A stretch of DNA of 64,000 nt from Marisediminicola antarctica (lineage in GTDB: Bacteria; Actinomycetota; Actinomycetes; Actinomycetales; Microbacteriaceae). The stretch's first letter is position 1. Every line of letters begins with the position of its first letter. A program made the position numbers and the translations under genes. Shown piece by piece: positions 26,973 to 35,330 of the stretch. A model generated the notes under the pieces. It saw nothing but the letters and a program-made list of their open reading frames with translations. It was not told the DNA's origin and searched no databases. The stretch lies in contig NZ_CP017146.1 in assembly GCF_009930795.1 (NCBI RefSeq), positions 1,302,001 to 1,366,000 of the forward strand. Direction: 5' to 3'.

Positions 26973-27917
26973 GTGACGGGCGTGGACGTCGTCACCTTCG
27001 GCGAGACAATGGGATCGCTGCGTGCCGCAGGATTGATCCGCATGGGCGGTGCGATGTCGATGACGCTCGGCGGCGCGGAGTCCAACGTCGCGATCGGCCT
27101 CGCCCGCCTCGGTCATGCCGTGTGCTGGGCGGGGCGGCTCGGGGCAGATGAGGTGGGCGACTTCGCCCTCCGAACTCTCCGCGCCGAGGGAGTGGACACG
27201 CGCCTCGTCGCCCGCGACGCCGACCGGACCACCGGCCTCCTCCTGATCGAGAAGCGGATCGCGGACATCTCGTGTGTCGCCTACTACCGAGCAGGGTCGG
27301 CCGGGTCGGCGCTCGATGCCGGTGATCTGCGACACCTCTTCGATCAGGCCCCGTCGGTTATGCACGTGACTGGAATCACCCCCGCGTTGTCACCGACCGC
27401 CGCTGCGGCGACCCTCTGGGCCGTCGACGCGGCACGGGAGCGGGGCGTCACCGTGTCGTTCGACATCAACTTCCGCGGCAAGCTGTGGGGGAGGGACGAA
27501 GCCGCTGGCGTACTTGCGACGATCGCACGCAAGGCTCAGGTCGTGTTCGCCTCCGACGACGAGCTGTCGCTCGTCGCGCCGGGAGGCGAGTCTGCCGCGG
27601 TGGCAGAGCTCATCGATGCCGGCGTCACCGAAGTCGTCGTGAAGCGGGGAGCGCTCGGCGCAACCGCGTGGGTCGACGGACTTGAGGCATCCGTCCCGGC
27701 GCATGTCGTGCCGGTTGTCGACACGATCGGCGCAGGCGACGCGTTCACAGCCGGCTACCTCTCCGCACGGCTCGACGGTCTTGGCCTCGAGGAACGTCTC
27801 GAACGAGGCGCGGTGCTCGGGGCCTTCGCCGTGAGCGCCGCCGGCGATTGGGAGTCTCTCCCCACGCGAGACGAGCTCGAGTTGCTCGCCGGGACCGCCG
27901 GTTCCACCATCCGTTAA
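26973..27917 (+). CDS. PfkB-family sugar kinase, probable 2-keto-3-deoxy-sugar-acid kinase
   Basis: 314 residues from GTG at 26973, two bases after the aldolase stop. Ribokinase-fold signatures: [36 protein letters not shown] and the catalytic [18 protein letters not shown]. Between a dehydratase and an aldolase it is best read as the KDG/KDGal kinase (kdgK-like), replacing the unrelated DgoK kinase of enterobacteria. Only the PfkB family is certain. Confidence 0.88.
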   Translation: MTGVDVVTFGETMGSLRAAGLIRMGGAMSMTLGGAESNVAIGLARLGHAVCWAGRLGADEVGDFALRTLRAEGVDTRLVARDADRTTGLLLIEKRIADISCVAYYRAGSAGSALDAGDLRHLFDQAPSVMHVTGITPALSPTAAAATLWAVDAARERGVTVSFDINFRGKLWGRDEAAGVLATIARKAQVVFASDDELSLVAPGGESAAVAELIDAGVTEVVVKRGALGATAWVDGLEASVPAHVVPVVDTIGAGDAFTAGYLSARLDGLGLEERLERGAVLGAFAVSAAGDWESLPTRDELELLAGTAGSTIR

Positions 27918-27949
27918 ACCGCACGAGCACCGAAAAGGGCAGACTCCTC

Positions 27950-29188
27950 ATGAAGATCGACAAGGCCGAAGTTATCGTCACCAGCCCGGACCGCAATTTC
28001 GTGACGCTGAAACTCACAACGGTGGACGGGATCACCGGCCTGGGGGACGCGACCCTCAACGGCCGCGAACTCGCCGTCGTGGCGTATCTGAAGGAGCATG
28101 TCGCCCCGCTGCTGATCGGGCGCGACGCCCACAACATCGAGGACACCTGGCAGTTCTTGTACCGGAGTGCGTATTGGCGTCGCGGCCCGGTGACGATGGC
28201 CGCGATCGCGGCGGTGGATGTTGCGCTCTGGGATATCAAGGCGAAGACGGCCGGGATGCCGTTGTACCAGCTGCTGGGTGGGGCATCGCGGACGGGCCTG
28301 CTGGCCTATGGGCACGCATCGGGGAAGTCCAACGAGGAGCTGTTCGACAGTGTGCGCGAGCACCAGGAGGAGGGCTACAAGGCGATCCGCATCCAGACCG
28401 GGGTGCCCGGACTGAAGTCGATCTACGGGATCGCGTCGAACGCCACGTTCGAGGCCAACACCGGTGTGCGGTACGACCACGAGCCGGCCCAGCGGGGTGC
28501 GTTCCCGGCCGAGGAGGACTGGGACACCCGCAGCTACCTTCGGCACGTGCCGACGGTGTTCGAGGCGGTGCGCAACGAATTCGGTCCGGAGGTTCCGTTG
28601 CTGCATGACGGGCACCACCGGATGACCCCGATCCAGGCGGCTCAGCTGGGCAAATCGCTGGAGCCGTACGACCTGTTCTGGCTCGAGGACTGCACCCCGG
28701 CGGAAAATCCTGAGGCACTGCGACTCGTGCGTCAGCACACCACGACTCCGCTCGCGATCGGGGAGATCTTCAACACGGTGTGGGACTACCAGCAGATCAT
28801 CCGGGAGCAGCTCATTGACTACGTGCGCAGTGCCGTGACCCACACCGGTGGGATCACCCACCTGCGCAAGGTGCTCGACTATGCCTCGCAGTACCAGATC
28901 AAGTCGGGCATGCATGGGCCCACCGACATCTCCCCGGTCGGCATGGCGGCCGCGATGCACCTCGGAATGGCGATCCACAACTTCGGAATTCAGGAGTACA
29001 TGGCGCACGGAGAGAAGACCAACCAGGTCTTCGAGCAGTCATTCACCTGGAACGATGGCATGCTACACCCGGGCAACAAGCCCGGTCTCGGTGTCGAGCT
29101 CAATCTCGACGAGGCCGGCAAGTACCCATACGAGACGGCGTACCTGCCCTACAACCGGCTCGCCGACGGCACGGTGCACGACTGGTGA
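27950..29188 (+). CDS. manD: D-mannonate dehydratase-type enolase-superfamily enzyme (ManD/RspA)
   Basis: 412 residues from ATG at 27950. Diagnostic ManD features: [19 protein letters not shown] (metal Asp and catalytic His), [27 protein letters not shown] and [11 protein letters not shown] with the second His. Members of this subgroup dehydrate D-mannonate and/or D-gluconate to KDG, some with very low activity. It is the last gene of the importer operon and gives the cluster a second entry to the KDG route. RspA-type annotations refer to the same family. Confidence 0.9.
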   Translation: MKIDKAEVIVTSPDRNFVTLKLTTVDGITGLGDATLNGRELAVVAYLKEHVAPLLIGRDAHNIEDTWQFLYRSAYWRRGPVTMAAIAAVDVALWDIKAKTAGMPLYQLLGGASRTGLLAYGHASGKSNEELFDSVREHQEEGYKAIRIQTGVPGLKSIYGIASNATFEANTGVRYDHEPAQRGAFPAEEDWDTRSYLRHVPTVFEAVRNEFGPEVPLLHDGHHRMTPIQAAQLGKSLEPYDLFWLEDCTPAENPEALRLVRQHTTTPLAIGEIFNTVWDYQQIIREQLIDYVRSAVTHTGGITHLRKVLDYASQYQIKSGMHGPTDISPVGMAAAMHLGMAIHNFGIQEYMAHGEKTNQVFEQSFTWNDGMLHPGNKPGLGVELNLDEAGKYPYETAYLPYNRLADGTVHDW

Positions 29189-29247
29189 GTGCCGCCGGTC
29201 GAGCTACGCGACCTGCTCAACGAGCAACTCGGATAGCATCGTCACCC

Positions 29248-29565
29248 ATGACCAACCCCATCGTCGTCACCGCCGTATTCTTCCCCGCCCCCGGCCAGCA
29301 CGACGCCGTCGTCGCGGCGATTTCGCCGGCGATCGCCGCGGTTCACGCGGAGCCCGGATGCCTGCTCTACGCCCTCCACAATGCGCAGGACGGCTCGATC
29401 GTCATGGTCGAAAAATGGGAGTCGGCCGAGCTCCTAGATGCGCACGGGGCCGGTGACGCCGTCGCGAACCTCACCGCGTCGCTCGCCGGAATGCTCGAGC
29501 GGCCCGTCGACGTGACCCGCCTCGTTCCCATCCCCGCGGGCACGGCCGAGCAGGGACAGCTGTAG
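29248..29565 (+). CDS. ABM-domain (antibiotic biosynthesis monooxygenase-like) small protein
   Basis: 105 residues from ATG at 29248. A dimeric alpha/beta-barrel ABM domain: VTAVFFPAPGQHDAVVAAI, EPGCLLYALHN, MVEKWESAELLDAH. Such proteins are small monooxygenases, quinol or heme-related enzymes, or have no known activity. It lies 59 bp after manD and could be read through from the sugar-acid operon, in which case a side reaction on quinones or aldehydes would be possible; no specific function is supported. Confidence 0.78.
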   Translation: MTNPIVVTAVFFPAPGQHDAVVAAISPAIAAVHAEPGCLLYALHNAQDGSIVMVEKWESAELLDAHGAGDAVANLTASLAGMLERPVDVTRLVPIPAGTAEQGQL

Positions 29566-29813
29566 CGCGAATTGACGCGGGTGTCGAAACCCAAGTCGGG
29601 ATCAGAGATCGCGGCGTGTAAGCTTCATGCTGTACTTCGGCGAGGGATCGCTTTCGCGTGTCGGGAAACCGACCGCAGGCAGCATCCGTAATCGACGCGG
29701 TGGTTGGGCTCAGCCTTTGCAGGCACACGTCTTTCCTCACGCTGACATGCGTTCGAGTTGACCGCCCCCTTTGGGGCACAGATCGTGGGCCCACGCCTGC
29801 ATAGGAGAAAACA

Positions 29814-30443
29814 ATGGCTGAGAAGAAAATCGACACCACCATCGTCGCCGAAGTGCGCGAATCGTTCGGCAAGGGCGCGGCCCGCAAGATGCGCGTGCTG
29901 GGTAAGATCCCGGCTGTCGTCTATGGACACGGCACCGAGCCGCAGCACCTTGCGCTTCCCGGCCACCAGGTCGCCCTTCTGCTCCGCAGGAAGAACGCCG
30001 TGCTTGAAATCAAGGTCAACGGCAAGACCCAACTCGCGCTCGTCAAGGACGTGCAGAAGGACCCGGTCAAGGCGATCATCGAGCACATCGACCTCATCGT
30101 CATCCGCAAGGGTGAGAAGGTCATCGTCGACATCTCCGTGCACGTCGAGGGCGAGTCTTACCCGGGCACGATCGCGAACCTCGAGTCTGCCACGATCTCG
30201 GTCGAGGCCGAGGCGACCCACATCCCCGAGAGCGTCGTCGTGAACATCGAAGGCTTCGAGGACGGCACCCAGATTCACGCGAGCGACCTCGAGCTGCCCG
30301 CCGGCTCGACTCTCGTGACCGACCCCGAGACGCTCGTCATCAACATCGTCATCCCTGCCGAGGTCGACCTCGGCGAGGACGAGGACGAGGTCGAGGCTGC
30401 CGAGGGCGACGAGGCGACCGAGTCCACCGAGGCTGCGGAGTAA
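29814..30443 (+). CDS. rplY: 50S ribosomal protein L25 / general stress protein Ctc
   Basis: 209 residues, ATG with AGGAG nine bases upstream. N-terminal 5S-rRNA-binding L25 domain (ESFGKGAARKMRVLGKIPAVVYG) followed by the TL5/Ctc C-terminal domain (DISVHVEGESYPG) and a very acidic Glu/Asp tail. A 248-bp leader region precedes it. It is followed directly by pth, the classic actinobacterial order. Confidence 0.95.
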   Translation: MAEKKIDTTIVAEVRESFGKGAARKMRVLGKIPAVVYGHGTEPQHLALPGHQVALLLRRKNAVLEIKVNGKTQLALVKDVQKDPVKAIIEHIDLIVIRKGEKVIVDISVHVEGESYPGTIANLESATISVEAEATHIPESVVVNIEGFEDGTQIHASDLELPAGSTLVTDPETLVINIVIPAEVDLGEDEDEVEAAEGDEATESTEAAE

Positions 30444-31057
30444 TCACGGCCCTCTTCAGGCGGTCTGAGCCACTGGACAATGCCCAGTGGCTCGTAGTCG
30501 GGCTCGGTAACCCCGGGCCCGACTACGCCGCCAACCGACACAACGTGGGACAGATGGCGCTCGCGGAACTCGCCCACCGAGCATCCGCGACGTTCAAGAA
30601 CCACAAGGCGGGCGCGGCGGTCGCCGAGGGGCGCACTGCTCCGGGCGCACCGCGGCTCATTCTCGCCAAGCCCAATAGCTTCATGAATACGTCAGGCGGG
30701 CCTGTTGCGGGCCTGCTGCGGTTCTACAAGATCGACCCGTCCAGGCTGATTGTGCTGCACGACGAGCTCGACATTCCCTTCGATAGCGTGCGCCTCAAGC
30801 TGGGCGGTGGCCACGGCGGCCACAACGGCCTGCGGGATATCATCGCCGCGACCGGCACCCCGGACTTCATCCGTGTGCGCATCGGAATCGGGCGCCCGCC
30901 GGGACGCCAGCCTGCCGCCGACTTCGTGCTGAAGGACTTCGGTTCGGCCGAGCGTGCGACGCTGCCCAATGTGCTCGAGGATGCCACGGATGCTGTGGAG
31001 CTGGTCGTCACCGAGGGCCTCGTCGCCGCGCAGTTGAAGTTTCATACCGCTTCTTAG
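30443..31057 (+). CDS. pth: peptidyl-tRNA hydrolase with non-standard start codon
   Basis: The protein is clear: WLVVGLGNPGPDYAANRHNVG with catalytic His, NSFMNTSGG, VLHDELDIP (Asp) and GHNGLRDI (Asn). However, no ATG, GTG or TTG precedes these motifs in frame; the first is GTG at 30545, which would delete the GLGNPG loop and the catalytic His. Plausible starts are ATC at 30443, where TAATCACG looks like a mutated TAATGACG overlapping the rplY stop (204 residues), or CTG at 30473 (194 residues). A sequencing error at one base would also explain it. Pth recycles peptidyl-tRNA and is essential in most bacteria. Confidence 0.9.
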   Translation: MTALFRRSEPLDNAQWLVVGLGNPGPDYAANRHNVGQMALAELAHRASATFKNHKAGAAVAEGRTAPGAPRLILAKPNSFMNTSGGPVAGLLRFYKIDPSRLIVLHDELDIPFDSVRLKLGGGHGGHNGLRDIIAATGTPDFIRVRIGIGRPPGRQPAADFVLKDFGSAERATLPNVLEDATDAVELVVTEGLVAAQLKFHTAS

Positions 31058-31109
31058 AGGCCTGTGGCGGGGACCCGCGGAGTGCGGCCTGTCGCGCTCT
31101 TCCTAGTGC

Positions 31110-31170
31110 TGTGTCTTCTCCTGCACGGGGTCTTCTCCTGCACAGCCTCTTCTCCTGCGCAGGCCTTGTG
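31110..31170. repeat. short tandem repeat upstream of the DUF222 gene
   Basis: Three imperfect copies of a unit containing TCTTCTCCTGCAC (about 31115, 31131 and 31149), between pth and the DUF222 gene. It looks like the decayed boundary of the inserted segment. Confidence 0.6.
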
Positions 31171-31237
31171 GGAAGATTCTTATCCCCATCAGGCCTTTCC
31201 CCTTTCGAAAGTGTGTTCGAAGTGGGAGAATTGTGGC

Positions 31238-33160
31238 ATGGAACAGCTCCCGAACACCCTCCGCGACACGGCCGACACCGTCGCCGGCCTTGGGGCGTGC
31301 GCGGGGGAGTTCACGGCCCTGGATGATGCGTCCCTGTTCGCCGCGCAACGCTCGGTCACCGCGCTGCGTCGTGCGGTGGACACCTACGCGGCGTGGATCG
31401 CGGCGGCGATCGCGAAGCACTCCGACCGGGCCCTGGGCCATGCCGGGATGGCGATCAGTGCCGGGTTCGTCAGCGCGGAGGCGTTGATCCAATCGATCTC
31501 CGGCGGCACCAGGGCCGAGGCCGCGAAACTGGTCCAGATCGGCACCCTGCTCGCCGAGACCGAAGCCGCCGAAGCCCTCGCCGCCGCCGATCCCACCGCC
31601 ACCGCCACCGGCGGCACGCCCACCGCTGGTGCGCCGACCGCTGGTGCGCCGACCGCTGGTGCGCCGACCGCTGGTGCGCCGGTGTCCGATCCGGGCTCCC
31701 CGGCCAGCCCGGGGCCAGCCACCGACCCTGCCGAGCCGCGTTTCCCGGTCGGGATGCCGGTATGGCAGGCGCCAATCGCGCGGGCGGTCACCGCGGGGCT
31801 CCTCTCCCTCGATGGAGCCGAAGCGATCCGGCGCGGGTTGGGAGGGATCGATGACGCCGTCACCGCCGAGCAGCTCACCGCCGCCGCGGAACACCTCATC
31901 ACCGCCATCAACCCCAGCAACCCTAGTAACCCCGGTAACCCCGGTAACCCCGGTAGTGCCGGCGCCGGTCGGGTGTTGGGTGCGGACGAGGTGCAACGCC
32001 TCGCGCGGCGGTTGCGGGACGAGCTCGACAGCGAGGGCATCCGCCGGCGGGAGAAGGAGCAGTACGACCTGCGCGCGGTGCGGAAGTGGCGCACCGCTGA
32101 CGGCATGCACCATGGCATCTGGCACCTGCACCCCGAAGACGGCGCCCTGCTCGACTCGGCCCTGTCCACGATCCTGTCCCCGCGACGCGGCGGACCCCGA
32201 TTCATCGATCCGGAAGAGAAAGCCAAAGCCCAGAAACTGGTCGAGGACCCCCGCACCGACGAGCAGATCCTCGCCGACGCCCTGATCGGCATGATCCGCA
32301 TCGCCACCGACGCCGACCCCGGCACCATGTTCGGCTCCCGCCGCCCCGCCGTCCGAGTCATCATCACCAAAAAAGACCTCACCACCAACACCACACCCAC
32401 CACTGGCACAAGCACCGACGCGAGCACCGGCACCGGCTTCATCGCCGCCACCCGCGTCAGCACGCCGACCAGCACCAGCACCGGCACCGGAGTGGCGACC
32501 GAAACCGGCACCAATGCCAGCACCAGCACCAGCACCAGCACCGCGAGCGTCCCCGGCGACCGCACCCCAGATGGTGTCCCACTCGCGACCCTCGGCCGCC
32601 CGGCACCGCCGGCCCCCACGCCACAGCCATCTCAATCCCTGCAACCACTCCCACCCCAGCCACCCCCGCCACCGGTGCTGCCGCTGCTGCCCGGGATCAG
32701 CGCCGACCACGGATGGATCGAGGGAACCCTCGACCCGATCTCAATCGAGACCATCCAGCGCAACCTCTGCGACACCGGACACATCCCCGTCCTATTCGAC
32801 GACGACGGCCAATGCCTCAACGTCGGCCACACAAGGCGCCACTTCACCGCCCGCCAACGCATCGCCCTCGCCACCCGCGACGGAGGCTGCATGTTCCCCT
32901 CCTGCGACCGACCCCCCTCCTGGTGCGAAGCCCACCACATCAAACACTGGGACAGAGACAACGGACCCACCAACATCGACAACGGGATCCTCCTCTGCCG
33001 CAGACACCACCTCCTCCTCCACGACAACCACTGGGAAATCATCAACACCAACAACAACTACTGGCTCCAACCACCCACAACCATCGACCCCACCCAAACC
33101 CTCATCCTGCTCCCCAGCAAAACACCCACCATCACCAAAAGAAGCGCCAGCTCACCATGA
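31238..33160 (+). CDS. DUF222 and HNH endonuclease domain protein (13E12-repeat type)
   Basis: 640 residues from ATG at 31238. An Ala-rich helical DUF222 domain (residues about 1-330) is followed by a linker and a C-terminal HNH nuclease: CMFPSCDRPPSWCEAHHIKHW, then NGILLCRRHHLLLHDNHW. Several runs are simple repeats: four Thr-Ala-Gly-Ala-Pro units (31617-31681), Asn-Pro repeats near 31915-31955 and Ser-Thr repeats near 32470-32545. These multi-copy actinobacterial proteins have an unproved role and behave like accessory genes. An in-frame GTG at 31064 would add a hydrophobic leader encoded by repetitive DNA; 31238 matches family starts better. Confidence 0.85.
   Translation: MEQLPNTLRDTADTVAGLGACAGEFTALDDASLFAAQRSVTALRRAVDTYAAWIAAAIAKHSDRALGHAGMAISAGFVSAEALIQSISGGTRAEAAKLVQIGTLLAETEAAEALAAADPTATATGGTPTAGAPTAGAPTAGAPTAGAPVSDPGSPASPGPATDPAEPRFPVGMPVWQAPIARAVTAGLLSLDGAEAIRRGLGGIDDAVTAEQLTAAAEHLITAINPSNPSNPGNPGNPGSAGAGRVLGADEVQRLARRLRDELDSEGIRRREKEQYDLRAVRKWRTADGMHHGIWHLHPEDGALLDSALSTILSPRRGGPRFIDPEEKAKAQKLVEDPRTDEQILADALIGMIRIATDADPGTMFGSRRPAVRVIITKKDLTTNTTPTTGTSTDASTGTGFIAATRVSTPTSTSTGTGVATETGTNASTSTSTSTASVPGDRTPDGVPLATLGRPAPPAPTPQPSQSLQPLPPQPPPPPVLPLLPGISADHGWIEGTLDPISIETIQRNLCDTGHIPVLFDDDGQCLNVGHTRRHFTARQRIALATRDGGCMFPSCDRPPSWCEAHHIKHWDRDNGPTNIDNGILLCRRHHLLLHDNHWEIINTNNNYWLQPPTTIDPTQTLILLPSKTPTITKRSASSP
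31617..31681. repeat. 15-bp tandem repeat within the DUF222 gene
   Basis: Four to five units of GACCGCTGGTGCGCC encode repeated Thr-Ala-Gly-Ala-Pro. Unit length is a multiple of three, so copy-number change would keep frame. Confidence 0.9.
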
Positions 33161-33224
33161 AACGCCCGCCCGCTCGCCCGGCCGGCCGGCCGGAATTTGT
33201 CAAGTCAAGTGAGACATGTGCTTT

Positions 33225-34274
33225 CTAGACTGTTTGCGTGGTTTGGTCGTTGATCGGGAGGGCCTCTTTCTGGGGTTCGTTGATCCAGACCTCGGTGCGG
33301 ATCTGTGGCGGGCGGGGTCGTCGGGTGAAGCGTTCGGGGTGCTCGTTGAAGGCCCGGTTCAGGGTGACCGAGCGTTGCTGGTCGATGTCCTGGTAGGTGC
33401 CGAAATGCACGGATGCTGGGGTGTGCCAGCCGATCCCGGAGTGATGGTGGATGTGGTTGTAGTCGGTGAAGAATCCGTCGCAGAATTGCTTCGCCTCGGC
33501 CAGCGAGTAGAAGTGGTGCGGGAAGTCGGGAACGTATTTCAGGGTCTTGAATTGCGCCTCGGAGTACGGGTTGTCGTTGGACACCCTCGGGCGCGAGTGC
33601 GTGCGGGTGATCCCGAGATCGGCCAGCAGTGCGGAGACGGGTTTCGAGGTCATCGAGGTGCCCCGGTCTGCGTGGACGGTGTGCGGGGCGGTGCCGTTGC
33701 GGCCGATCGCGTCGTCGATGAAGTCGCGGGCGACGACCGAGTCCTCGGCAGCGCAGACGACATGGCTGGGCGAGTACCTCGAGTAGATATCGATCAGGGC
33801 GTAGAGGTGATACCAGACGCCCTTGCGCGGGCCGCGGAGCTTGGTGATGTCCCACGACCACACCTGCGACGGGCCCAAAGCGACCAGCTCGGGCTTGACC
33901 TTCGCCGGATGCGTCGCCAGACGCCGCCGTTCCCGCGTCTGCCCGGCAGCCCTGGCGATGCGATACATCGACGACATCGAGCAGTGGTACCGGTCCTCGT
34001 CCAACTCCCGTGCCCAGATCTGACAGATCGACAGGTCCTGGTAGGCGGGAGAGTTGATGACCGCGAGGACTTGTCCGCGTTCCGTTTCGGACAGGGTCGA
34101 TGGCGGCTTGGCCCGTGCTGCCTGCGGGATCGGATCGATCTTCCGGACCGGCGGGGAGATCCGCCGGTAGTGGGTCGCCCGCGACCGGCCGGTCAACGCG
34201 CACGCGGCCACGACCGTGACCGCCAATCCGATCAGCGCAGTGAACGCGTCATCGAGGACCGTTCCCGCAGTCAC
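33225..34274 (-). CDS. IS3-family transposase OrfB (rve/DDE integrase)
   Basis: 349 residues from GTG at 34274, overlapping the orfA stop (GTGA). The HTH_21-like part (LSICQIWARELDEDRYHCSMSS) is followed by the rve core with the DDE triad: WSWDITKLRG, TVHADRGTSM and NPYSEAQFKTLKY. C-terminal integrase core 3 (FNEHPERFTRRP). OrfB appears intact, but in IS3 elements the active transposase is usually an OrfAB frameshift fusion and orfA here is broken. Confidence 0.9.
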   Translation of the reverse strand: MTAGTVLDDAFTALIGLAVTVVAACALTGRSRATHYRRISPPVRKIDPIPQAARAKPPSTLSETERGQVLAVINSPAYQDLSICQIWARELDEDRYHCSMSSMYRIARAAGQTRERRRLATHPAKVKPELVALGPSQVWSWDITKLRGPRKGVWYHLYALIDIYSRYSPSHVVCAAEDSVVARDFIDDAIGRNGTAPHTVHADRGTSMTSKPVSALLADLGITRTHSRPRVSNDNPYSEAQFKTLKYVPDFPHHFYSLAEAKQFCDGFFTDYNHIHHHSGIGWHTPASVHFGTYQDIDQQRSVTLNRAFNEHPERFTRRPRPPQIRTEVWINEPQKEALPINDQTTQTV

Positions 34275-34689
34275 TTGTCCTGCCCCGTCCCGGGCTGGCT
34301 CGAGGGGCTGCTGTCCGAGAGCAGCTCCAAGAGCCTGTGCGCTTTTCCCATCACGTCCAACGCTGCCTCGGTCTGCGCCAGCCGGCGATGCAGACGAGCG
34401 TTCTCGGCCTCCAACTTCACCGCCCGGGCAGCCGCCGAGGACTCCTTCGATCGCGGGGCGCGATCCCGCCGATACGTGGTCCCAGCCGCTTCCGCGTCTC
34501 GGGCTTTCGCCCACTCCGCTACCAGGGTCTGATAGATCCCCTCGCGTCGAAGGACCGCGGACTTCGACCCGCGGGGGCCGCCTCATACTCTGCCAGCACG
34601 CGAGCGCGGTATTCGGCCGGGTAAGTCCTCCGGACCGGCTTCTGAGCCGGGTCAATATGCGGGGCCGGTGGCCCTGATTCTTCCAACAT
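34271..34689 (-). pseudogene. IS3-family OrfA, frameshifted
   Basis: Reading from ATG at 34689 gives an HTH_8/IS3 OrfA N-terminus (RTYPAEYRARVLAEYEAAP) that shifts out of frame near 34567-34577, in a run of Cs and Gs, and then stops. Reading on in the next frame gives the expected continuation (LRREGIYQTLVAEWAKARD, AVKLEAENARLHRRLAQTE leucine-zipper region, ALDVMGKAHRLLELL) ending at the TGA at 34273-34271. A one-base loss in the GCCCCCGCGGGTC stretch explains it. The leucine-zipper and HTH halves are thus separated. Confidence 0.85.
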
Positions 34690-34810
34690 GATTACGTCCG
34701 TTCCCCGCCCTCTCCCAAGACACCCCGCATAACCCGGGATGTCTCACACCAGCCTGACAGAGAGGGGGCCGGCCGGAAGGCATAGGCACAGGTACATGCA
34801 GTCGAAGCTC

Positions 34811-34894
34811 AGCACCAGCACCAGCACCAGCACCAGCACCAGCACCAGCACCAGCACCAGCACCAGCACCTGCACCTGCACCTGCACCTGCACC
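34811..34894. repeat. hexanucleotide microsatellite
   Basis: Ten perfect AGCACC units (34811-34870) followed by four TGCACC units (34871-34894). Unusually long for a bacterial chromosome and a likely hotspot of length variation. Confidence 0.95.
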
Positions 34895-35033
34895 ACCACC
34901 ATCAGCACCAGCTGCAGCTGCAGCACGCAATATCTCGATGGGCCGGTGCTCGGACAGGAGCGCCGGGCAAGCTGGATGCCGCACTCCTACCAGACCGCAG
35001 CGGTCCGCCGCGATGCGAACCTCCTGACTTGAG

Positions 35034-35130
35034 GGTCTTGTAGGCCTTCCCGGGCCTTCCCGGGCCTTCCCGGGTCTTCGCAGGCCTTCCGGGTCTTGCG
35101 GGTCTTCGCGGGTCTTACGGGTCTTTCGGG
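35034..35130. repeat. degenerate tandem repeat of about 10 bp
   Basis: Eight to nine units related to GGGTCTTCGC or GGGCCTTCCC. Not CRISPR: units are short, contiguous and without spacers. Confidence 0.85.
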
Positions 35131-35330
35131 AGCCACATTGCGATTCTGCGATCCGGCTGATTCTGACCATCCAGAGCCTGGCCAAACGCGCGCGGAGTTT
35201 GCCATTGCCGCCGGGAGTAAGCCGATAGCGCCCCGGCACGATTCGCAGCCGCAACCCCACCACCGTTGGGCTTACACCCGACCTCACCACGCCGCAGGAG
35301 AGTGCCAGCGAGCGAGCGTAGACTCTCCCG

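Larger units (their letters stand above)
33198..34759 (-). mobile_element. IS3-family insertion sequence, probably inactive
   Basis: About 1.56 kb holding orfA and orfB on the minus strand. Candidate ends are TGTCAAGTCAAGTGAGACAT at 33198-33217 and, inverted at the other end, TGTCAGG followed by GTGAGACAT (34759-34739); they match imperfectly with one base offset. No clear target-site duplication; instead GGCCGGCCGGAA occurs outside both ends at different distances. orfA carries a frameshift. It sits in the insertion between pth and mfd. Confidence 0.8.
34760..35330. other. 571-bp repeat-rich non-coding region upstream of mfd
   Basis: No credible gene. It contains a hexanucleotide array (34811-34894) and a degenerate array of about 10-bp units (35034-35130). 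The hexanucleotide repeat encodes Ser-Thr runs like those in the DUF222 gene 2 kb upstream, suggesting debris of a second DUF222-type gene. 35130-35330 shows no hairpin or conserved promoter that can be trusted, though it must hold the mfd promoter if pth read-through was cut by the insertion. Confidence 0.7.

Noticed and set aside
30545-31057. Peptidyl-tRNA hydrolase starting at GTG 30545
   Set aside because: Would remove the GLGNPG motif and the catalytic His; the real gene must begin upstream at a non-standard codon.
31103-32710. Long antisense frame inside the DUF222 gene
   Set aside because: Gly/Ala/Trp repeats are produced by the tandem repeats of the sense gene.
34811-35130. CRISPR array
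   Set aside because: Units of 6 and about 10 bp are contiguous with no spacers, and no cas gene is near.
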